Assembly: GCA_029259845.1 (NCBI GenBank)
Contig: JAJDEI010000299.1
Location: 1-64,000, forward strand
Length of the DNA stretch: 64,000 bases
Reading direction: 5' to 3'
Origin: Planctomycetaceae bacterium
GTDB taxonomy: Bacteria > Planctomycetota > Planctomycetia > Planctomycetales > Planctomycetaceae
Below the pieces are notes generated by a model. The model saw only the letters and a list, made by a program, of their open reading frames with translations, was not told where the DNA came from and ran no database searches. The position numbers were made by a program, and so were the translations under genes. Numbering within the stretch: the stretch's first letter is position 1; every line of letters starts with the position of its first letter. This document shows positions 58,416-64,000 of this stretch, piece by piece.

Positions 58416-59792
58416 ATGCTGTTTCTTCGGCCCGGCAACTTTTTGGCGATCATCGCTGGACTGTTCCTGGCGTGTGTTTGTGCTCCCCCCCCACCGGCAA
58501 TGGCGGTCGAAGAATCGGAGCAGCCGTCCGATGTTTTTCGGGTCGGTTACGCCGAACAGGACATCACACCACCGGCCGGACTGCCGATGTGGGGATACGG
58601 AGCCCGCCACGCGCTGACGGCAACCGGCGCGATCACTCCGCTCGTTGCCCGGGTGGTGGTGATTCACGCGGGAAGTGACAAAGTGGCCATCATGGGTCTC
58701 GACCTGGGCCGCGGACCGACCGCAGCGATGATGGAGCAAATCCGGTCAGCAATCCGCGAGCAGGCGGACATCGGACATGTGCTGATTTCCGGCAGTCACA
58801 CGCATCACGGCCCGGTGATCGAGCTAACGGACCGGGAGGGCTTCGGCAAGGGGACCTTCGACAAGGCGGTCGATTACAATCAGAAACTGCCCGGATTGCT
58901 GGTCGACGCGATCCTCGCCGCCGACCGGGCCGCCCAGCCGGCCCGCATGGGGGTGTCCGGCCGCTCGGACCTCGAACTCAATCGAAACCGGCACACCAAG
59001 CGATCACCGCCGGCGCGCGATCCAATGTTGGCCGTCATGCGGTTTGACGACCAACAGGGGGAGCCGATCGCCGTGGTGACGAATTTTGCAGCGCATCCGG
59101 TGATGACCGATCCGAAGATCCTCCAGTATTCCGCCGACTATCCGGGGTTTCTGGCCAACAAAGTCAAAGCAGACCTCGGCTGCGGCTGCGTGTTCATGCA
59201 GGGAGCCTCCGGCGATATGAGCGTCAACCCGCCGGGTGAGTACCGCGACCCGGAGGCGTTTGGTGACGTCCTGGCAGGATACGTTGCCGAACTGGCCGGG
59301 CAAACCGAAACAAAACGTCCGGAGTCGCCTTCAGTTTCCGGTCGCGTTGACCAGTTTCAGTTTCGATCGCGGATCGATTTCAACGATCCGCTCGTGCGAC
59401 TCCAGTATTCGGCAGCATTTTTTCCCGAACTGATCAGCAATGCTGCCCGCGAGTTTGGTGACGGAATCCCCGCCGAACTGAATACCGTCGTTCTGAACGG
59501 AACCGTGGCGCTTGTCGGTGGCTCCGGAGAATTCTTCTGCAATCACGCCAACCGCCTGAAGCAGCGGGCGTACCTGGACCACACGCTGTTTTTCGGATAT
59601 TGCAACGGGCACAGCCTGTACTTCCCGACCATCGAAGCCGTCTCTGAGGGCGGATACGGTGCCGACGTGCCAGTCTCACCAGTCGAGGTTGGTGCGGGCG
59701 AGAGGATGATGAATCGGGCGCTGCTCAACATCTACGTCCTTCAGGGGAAAATCGCGGCGAGTGGGCCTGTGGACTCTGCGGCTTGCGAGTGA
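58416..59792 (+). CDS. secreted neutral/alkaline ceramidase family protein
   Basis: A 458-residue exported protein. A signal peptide (FLAIIAGLFLACVCAPPPPAMA) precedes a domain with GYAEQDITPPAGLPMWGYGA, the GLDLGRGP segment and metal-binding SHTHHGPV, then NFAAHPVMT and GASGDMSVNPPG. This is the neutral ceramidase family fold; planctomycete members are numerous and many lack the C-terminal domain of true ceramidases, as this one seems to do, so lipid or other ester/amide substrates are possible. ATG 58416 follows GGGAGA by 8 bases. The frame from 58344 would lengthen an unsupported leader. Confidence 0.82.
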   Translation: MLFLRPGNFLAIIAGLFLACVCAPPPPAMAVEESEQPSDVFRVGYAEQDITPPAGLPMWGYGARHALTATGAITPLVARVVVIHAGSDKVAIMGLDLGRGPTAAMMEQIRSAIREQADIGHVLISGSHTHHGPVIELTDREGFGKGTFDKAVDYNQKLPGLLVDAILAADRAAQPARMGVSGRSDLELNRNRHTKRSPPARDPMLAVMRFDDQQGEPIAVVTNFAAHPVMTDPKILQYSADYPGFLANKVKADLGCGCVFMQGASGDMSVNPPGEYRDPEAFGDVLAGYVAELAGQTETKRPESPSVSGRVDQFQFRSRIDFNDPLVRLQYSAAFFPELISNAAREFGDGIPAELNTVVLNGTVALVGGSGEFFCNHANRLKQRAYLDHTLFFGYCNGHSLYFPTIEAVSEGGYGADVPVSPVEVGAGERMMNRALLNIYVLQGKIAASGPVDSAACE

Positions 59793-60095
59793 TGGGGCAT
59801 TAGCTCAGGGTCGCTGAGGCAGCGGACGAAGCTCACAGGATGCCGCTCCTCGGTCGCATGACTGAAAAAAAGAGCTCCACCAGCGGGCCCCCGTGCGGAT
59901 GAACGGTGTTGCAGTCCGCTACCGATGTGGGTCTGTCCCCTCCTGCAGGCACAACCCGAATGACTTTGCCGTCACGACCTCGCACAGTGACATGAACGCA
60001 CGTGCCCTGCTATGCATCGAATGCAGATAGAAAACGTGTGATAATGGGGGCTGTGCATACTTTAGTGGTTATGAGAATTTTGCGGGTAAATCTGA
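59793..60095. other. intergenic stretch upstream of the small secreted gene
   Basis: No gene seen. The right end becomes AT-rich toward the promoter at 60096-60123. Confidence 0.4.
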
Positions 60096-60123
60096 TTGAC
60101 TCGCGTTTAACGATGGGTAATCT
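60096..60123 (+). promoter_or_regulatory. sigma70-like promoter of the small secreted gene
   Basis: TTGACT at 60096-60101 and TAATCT at 60118-60123 with a 16-base spacer form a good consensus-like pair. It sits about 85 bases upstream of the ATG at 60208 in an unusually AT-rich patch. Confidence 0.5.
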
Positions 60124-60207
60124 AGAGATGTCTTGTGAAACCTGTGGCATTCAGCACGTGAGCGAATGCTGAATGGGTCACGTGTTTGATTTTCTCTGGA
60201 GACTCCA

Positions 60208-60633
60208 ATGAAGCGCACCCTTTTGACGACTGCTGCACTGTTGGCGATGGGAATCGCCCCCGCCATGGCCGAGGATGGCCACGTTTCTCACCAGACCCTT
60301 TCCGCAGTCGGCCTGAGCGGAATGCAGGTCGTCTCCGACGCCGATGGCATGCAGGTTCGCGGCATGAGCTCGAACGCTTGGTCCGCCGGCGCGAGCACAC
60401 TCTCCGCGCAACTGTTTGATCCCGCGACTGGTGGCTTCGCCTCAGCGACGACCGCCAATGGCTCCGCAGCGACAGCCGAGAACGCCGGTCTGAACGCCGT
60501 CAGCCAAGCCACGCATTCTCACGGTTCCGCCATCAATCCCCCGCTCAGCCTGAACATCGCCACGCTGGGGTCGAACTTCAGCGGCGTGGTGTCCGGACAG
60601 ATCGGTGGAATCGGACTCTCCAGCGCCTTCTGA
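60208..60633 (+). CDS. small secreted protein
   Basis: A 141-residue protein with a signal peptide (MKRTLLTTAALLAMGIAPAMA). The mature part is rich in Ala, Ser, Gly and Thr and lacks Cys. It starts with HQTLSAVGLSGMQVVSDADG and MQVRGM, which looks like a conserved leader-like or anchor motif, then a low-complexity region (SAQLFDPATGGFASATTANG). No family was recognised. It stands alone between a promoter and a strong terminator, so it is probably well expressed as one gene. Ribosome binding site GGAG is a few bases before ATG 60208. The role may be structural or at the surface; that is a guess. Confidence 0.65.
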   Translation: MKRTLLTTAALLAMGIAPAMAEDGHVSHQTLSAVGLSGMQVVSDADGMQVRGMSSNAWSAGASTLSAQLFDPATGGFASATTANGSAATAENAGLNAVSQATHSHGSAINPPLSLNIATLGSNFSGVVSGQIGGIGLSSAF

Positions 60634-60707
60634 ACCGCAGCGCTGGTGCAACCAGTGATTGGATTCACTCCCAATGATCCAATCGCTGAGTTCCGGTGTC
60701 TCAAGCG

Positions 60708-60743
60708 AAAGAGCCCCCTGATCCCAATCAGGGGGCTCTTTTC
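60708..60743 (+). terminator. strong rho-independent terminator
   Basis: A stem of about 15 bases (60708-60722 with 60727-60741) with a tetraloop and a short T run ending near 60742. It lies 75 bases after the stop of the small secreted gene. Confidence 0.85.
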
Positions 60744-61033
60744 GTTGGGCTGGCGGAGCAGAAAGACTTCCGCACAAAAATCTTCCTGGATGGGGCCCCC
60801 GCATCAGAGTCCCCGGCCGTTGCGGATGGGCAGTGACAATCAGCGACGGATCAAATGTTGACTGCGTTCCAAAGTTGCGGCGCGGGGCGGTCGGATTCGG
60901 TGGCGCGTGGTCGGGACCCTGCGATCCGGCTCCTGCTCATCTGTGGCGAGCTGCGCATGCGGCATCCTGCCACATCCGCACCCGCGGGCGAACACTTGAC
61001 CGCCCAGCGGCGCCCCCCCCCACCGAGAGAGTC
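60744..61033. other. gap between convergent genes, no gene seen
   Basis: About 290 bases, no convincing frame, right of the terminator. Confidence 0.4.
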
Positions 61034-61996
61034 TTACTCGTTCGGAGCGGCTTGCGAAGGCATGTGCAGGACGACCTGGTTGTGCATCGTGTACAGCCGC
61101 CAGTTCTCGCCGTCGTGGACGAAGATCCCGCTCGACTTGTTCTCCGAGAGCGGAAACAGCGGGTTCGTGGGAAACTTCGTCCAATGGATCAGGTCGGGTG
61201 ACGTTGCCACGCAGGTGCACCACATGCCGGGATGCTGGGGATCGCCGGAACCGTGGTACATCGCATAGTACGTGCCGCGGCACTTGACGACCTGGTTGAG
61301 GGCGATCTTGCGGCGGTCGTAGTCGTCCGGTCCGGGAACCAGGACCGGCTCGTCCTGCACGTTGGAGAACGTCTTCAGGTCGCTTGACGTCGCGAGCCAG
61401 ATGCCGTCGTCGTAGAGTTCGTAGAACAGATACCAGACGCCGTCCTTGATGTAAGCGGTCGGCGTCCCGGGCGGGCCGGACGTGAGCGGCTCACCGGATG
61501 TCTGCCGGATGTCAAGTTTGCCGACCCGCGTCCACGTGACACCGTCTTCTGATGTCAGCAGGTGCCCGTAGCCACCGACTCCTTCCGCAAACATCACATA
61601 CCGCCCGTCGTGCTTGACGACCTGCATGTCCTCGACCCAGTGCTCGTCATAGATCGGGTTGTCCGGATGCCGCGTCCAATGGATGCCGTCCGGCGACGTC
61701 GCCAGTCCAAGCATTTTTTTCCCTTCCCGGGTCCCATCGTAGCCGGTGTACCACATCCGCCATTGGTCTCCTTCCCTGAGAATCCACCCCCGCTCGCGAA
61801 TTGCCGCGTCCCAGTGTCCCTCGCCGGCGGCGGTGAAGACCGGATTGCCTTCGACGGCAACAAACTTCTGAAAATCCGGTCGCCGCGGCTCGCCGGCAAA
61901 CGCGGTCGCCGCGTGCACTCCGACCGTCAGGACCAAGCCTGCCAACCATAAAGGTCTGTCGAACTTCCCATGTCGAGTCGGCAATCGGTCGCTCAT
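61034..61996 (-). CDS. secreted GH43-like beta-propeller glycosidase
   Basis: A 320-residue exported protein. From ATG 61996 the N-terminus (LAGLVLTVGVHAATAFA) is a signal peptide. The rest looks like a five-bladed propeller of GH43/GH32-like type: RGWILREGDQWRMWYTGYDG, GLATSPDGIHWTRHPDNPIY, EDMQVVKHDGRYVMFAEG, then a closing CVATSPDLIHWTKFPTNPLF. The catalytic residues could not be assigned with certainty. Longer frames to 62248 run through repeat R1 copy 2 and are rejected. It would act on polysaccharide side chains. Confidence 0.78.
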   Translation of the reverse strand: MSDRLPTRHGKFDRPLWLAGLVLTVGVHAATAFAGEPRRPDFQKFVAVEGNPVFTAAGEGHWDAAIRERGWILREGDQWRMWYTGYDGTREGKKMLGLATSPDGIHWTRHPDNPIYDEHWVEDMQVVKHDGRYVMFAEGVGGYGHLLTSEDGVTWTRVGKLDIRQTSGEPLTSGPPGTPTAYIKDGVWYLFYELYDDGIWLATSSDLKTFSNVQDEPVLVPGPDDYDRRKIALNQVVKCRGTYYAMYHGSGDPQHPGMWCTCVATSPDLIHWTKFPTNPLFPLSENKSSGIFVHDGENWRLYTMHNQVVLHMPSQAAPNE

Positions 61997-62105
61997 GTCG
62001 GGTTCTGTTTTCCGGGGAAAGAGGGATGGAACATTGATCCGAGGCAGAAAACTCCCTGCCGTCCCGATACTACCGGGCGACCGCGAAGGTTGGCTAGCGA
62101 ACCGC

Positions 62106-62258
62106 AGGGCGAACGTGCTTTTCACGATGGGGGATTGTCGGCGGTTCGCCGTCGGCGTTGCCTCCGGGCTAACAGAAATCATGGATGGGACTTTATCCTG
62201 AGCCAACGGCGACGACCGACGCTCGGTGCCACGTCCCGGTTTCAACAAAACGTTTGCC
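62106..62258. repeat. dispersed repeat R1, copy 2
   Basis: Matches 8084-8235 in the same orientation over about 150 bases. It lies 110 bases upstream of the GH43-like gene start, much as copy 1 lies 88 bases upstream of the DUF1080 gene. It fills most of the gap between that gene and the membrane protein gene to its right. Confidence 0.8.
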
Positions 62259-62269
62259 TTGATAAGGGC

Positions 62270-62944
62270 TCAGCGTGAAAACTGCGCCGCGACCAACTGG
62301 AAGATGACTTCGTAGGCGTTCCCCCAGGACTCTTCGCGGAAGAAGCGGGTCGGTTGGTTCGGATTGCCGATGAAGGGCCGCAGCACCCAGCCCATTTGGA
62401 TGCCGACGAATGCATACAGTACCAGCCAGGTCCGCAGCATCCAGCGGTGCCGCCGGTTTCGTGCGATCAGCCGCCGGTAGAAGACGAACAACATTGCCTG
62501 TCCCGCGACGCTCGCCGTGCCGAACATCAGCCCATTGAACAGAACGGCAAGGGTGTAATCCGCACTCGATGCATACCAGAAGAGCGTGTAGGGAGAGAGG
62601 GACGCCAGAATGATGGCGACTCCCGCCTGCGTGGCGATCAGGGCTCTGACCACACGCGGGAAATCTTCGCTGAGTCCGAACAGCGCGTTGAGCACGTAGA
62701 AACTCGGCAGACTCAGGCTGAACGTCACCCCCAGCAGCAGCGGGACCTTGATGGCGGAGTAGGCGACTTGCCAGAACCGTTCCCCAAGCACGCCGCCAAA
62801 GCTGCCCATCGCCGCTCCGTAAACGCAACCAAACGCCAACAGCACACCCACCAGGAAAGCAAACGGCTGCCGCGCCTCTCCGTCGCGACCGGTCCACGAC
62901 GACTGTCGCAGGAAGGCATCGGTGGAGTGAAAAACACCAGGCAT
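62270..62944 (-). CDS. membrane protein, paralogue of the next gene
   Basis: A 224-residue protein with five or six hydrophobic segments, such as FAFLVGVLLAFGCVYGAAMG and IKVPLLLGVTFSLSLPSFYV. The motif MGWVLRPFIGNPNQ near the C-terminus also occurs in the neighbouring gene (63035-63883), and the positions of helices agree, so the two came from a duplication. I do not recognise the family. No signal peptide or catalytic residue is visible. It is separated from the next gene by about 90 bases. Confidence 0.7.
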   Translation of the reverse strand: MPGVFHSTDAFLRQSSWTGRDGEARQPFAFLVGVLLAFGCVYGAAMGSFGGVLGERFWQVAYSAIKVPLLLGVTFSLSLPSFYVLNALFGLSEDFPRVVRALIATQAGVAIILASLSPYTLFWYASSADYTLAVLFNGLMFGTASVAGQAMLFVFYRRLIARNRRHRWMLRTWLVLYAFVGIQMGWVLRPFIGNPNQPTRFFREESWGNAYEVIFQLVAAQFSR

Positions 62945-63034
62945 CGGAGAACCGCCACGCTCGAATTCTGCATCACGCCGGTTGTCGTGGTTGTCACATT
63001 CCGGCTCTGTCGAGAGGAACGCGGGACAACACCT

Positions 63035-63883
63035 TTACGAGCCGGTGATCAGATTTCCAATGGTTTCCCAAACCGCTGTGAAGAAGTTGCTCTCCCGCGG
63101 CCGGAACCAGGTGAAGTCCTGGTTTGGATTGCCGATGAACGGTCGCAGCACCCAACCCATCTGCGCCCCCACCAGACCAAAGATGACGACCCAGATGTTG
63201 AAGACCAGCTTCACATGTCCGCCCAGCACGATCCCCTCCAACTCATCCAGGGGACCGCCGGGATCCGGCACGTCCGTGTCACTGACCGCCGTCGTTTGCT
63301 CGGGGCTTTCTGTCTGCTGCGGCTGGGGAAGAAACCCTTGTCGATCAGGGCGGGCCCGATACTGTTCGTCACTGACCGTCATGCGATGCAGTGTCTGCAG
63401 CAGGAATTTCAGCCCCAACAGCCCGGCCAATCCGAACACGGCCACGTTGAGCAGCACCATGAAGGAATAGCTCTCGGTGCTGACGGAGAAGAAGGCCACA
63501 ATCGGCCCCCACGCTGCCAACATGGTGAGCGTGACCGCAAGGGCCGCTGTCAGCAGCCGGAGAAGGTTGCGAAACTCGAGCCGCGATCCGACGAGCGCAT
63601 TGAACACATACAGAGACGGAAACGTGATGATCAACGTCAGCAGAAACAACAGCGGCACCTTGACGGCTGAGGCCACCAGCTGCATCCATCGCGGACCGTC
63701 CGGATGCAGCAGCGCAAATGTGCCGATGCAGAGACCGGCGATCATGCCCAGCGCGATCAACAGCGGTGTCAGCCGGCGGATGGAGACATCGATCCGTCCC
63801 TCCTGCAGGGCAGACATCCGTGTTTTCTCACCCCGAAGAATCCGATCGAGTTCGACGAGCAGAGATTTCAACATGGGCATCAT
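63035..63883 (-). CDS. membrane protein, paralogue of the preceding gene
   Basis: About 282 residues from ATG 63883 (MMPMLKSLLVELDRILRG); the frame extends to 63934. It has five or six hydrophobic segments, a soluble Pro/Asp-rich loop (PDRQGFLPQPQQTES) that its paralogue lacks, and the shared motif MGWVLRPFIGNPNQ. Cytoplasmic N-terminus with a charged helix is expected. I do not recognise the family. A pair of tandem paralogues suggests they may form a heteromeric complex. Confidence 0.7.
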   Translation of the reverse strand: MMPMLKSLLVELDRILRGEKTRMSALQEGRIDVSIRRLTPLLIALGMIAGLCIGTFALLHPDGPRWMQLVASAVKVPLLFLLTLIITFPSLYVFNALVGSRLEFRNLLRLLTAALAVTLTMLAAWGPIVAFFSVSTESYSFMVLLNVAVFGLAGLLGLKFLLQTLHRMTVSDEQYRARPDRQGFLPQPQQTESPEQTTAVSDTDVPDPGGPLDELEGIVLGGHVKLVFNIWVVIFGLVGAQMGWVLRPFIGNPNQDFTWFRPRESNFFTAVWETIGNLITGS

Positions 63884-64000
63884 CCGACGGATTGGCGGAC
63901 CAATCCGTGCGAGTCCAAGTGCGCACCAACGCACGGCTTCAGAAAACGAAACAGGCAGTCTGTGCTACGTGTACGACGTTACGAATGATGGAACAAATAT

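Noticed and set aside
59990-60030. A stretch resembling part of the palindromic repeat at 51205-51241.
   Set aside because: Only a short shared block (TGCCCTGCTA), with no second arm nearby.

Overview
The window looks like a chromosome piece from a GC-rich planctomycete (Planctomycetota, probably order Planctomycetales). The signs are a DUF1080 secreted protein, a Cys-type sulfatase, two transmembrane Ser/Thr kinases with beta-helix-like C-termini, a DUF6268-type outer-membrane barrel, a neutral-ceramidase homologue, a PPi-type phosphofructokinase, an EF-G II-type factor, and many palindromic intergenic repeats that I associate with this phylum. No rRNA, tRNA or CRISPR array was seen. Family calls were made by eye from motifs; nothing was searched.

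Layout. 1-0.13 kb: the tail of an IS66-like transposase. 0.25-21 kb: core and metabolic genes, namely PPi-PFK, a WD40 protein, an MFS transporter, an alpha/beta hydrolase, PrpD, a DUF1080 protein, a TPR metalloprotease, GlgC, a kinase, and an oversized isoleucyl-tRNA synthetase (1352 aa) carrying an AT-richer in-frame insertion in its editing domain plus two repeat-like insertions. 21.5-31.9 kb: an accessory island with a phage capsid cassette (zinc ribbon, unknown, protease/capsid protein) ending in a strong terminator; AT-richer cargo (zinc-ribbon DUF4145 protein, an unknown protein, a small membrane protein, a BRCT protein, a tiny helix-type protein); and a recombination module (tyrosine recombinase, HNH-DUF3102 fusion, large serine recombinase). 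Five genes of the island carry frameshifts or an in-frame stop, while the flanking core genes look intact, so the island seems to be decaying unless the lesions are sequence errors.

32-64 kb: core and envelope genes again, namely an Asp-rich protein, PyrB, a secreted esterase, a sulfatase, a WD40-like gene overlapping an S41 protease, the DUF6268 barrel, an NagX-like acyltransferase, a ChbG-like deacetylase, a ParE/GyrB-type ATPase, a NupC transporter, an AI-2E family transporter, EF-G II, a second kinase, an SGNH-like protein with Cys at the nucleophile position, a ceramidase, a small secreted protein with its own promoter and terminator, a GH43-like protein, and two tandem paralogous membrane proteins. 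Taken together the secreted sulfatase, esterase, DUF1080, ceramidase, deacetylase and glycosidase suggest use of sulfated or acetylated polysaccharides and lipids.

Two dispersed repeats of about 150 bp each occur twice in the window, and all four copies lie 90-230 bp upstream of a start codon. Several shorter inverted repeats sit in gene-free gaps.
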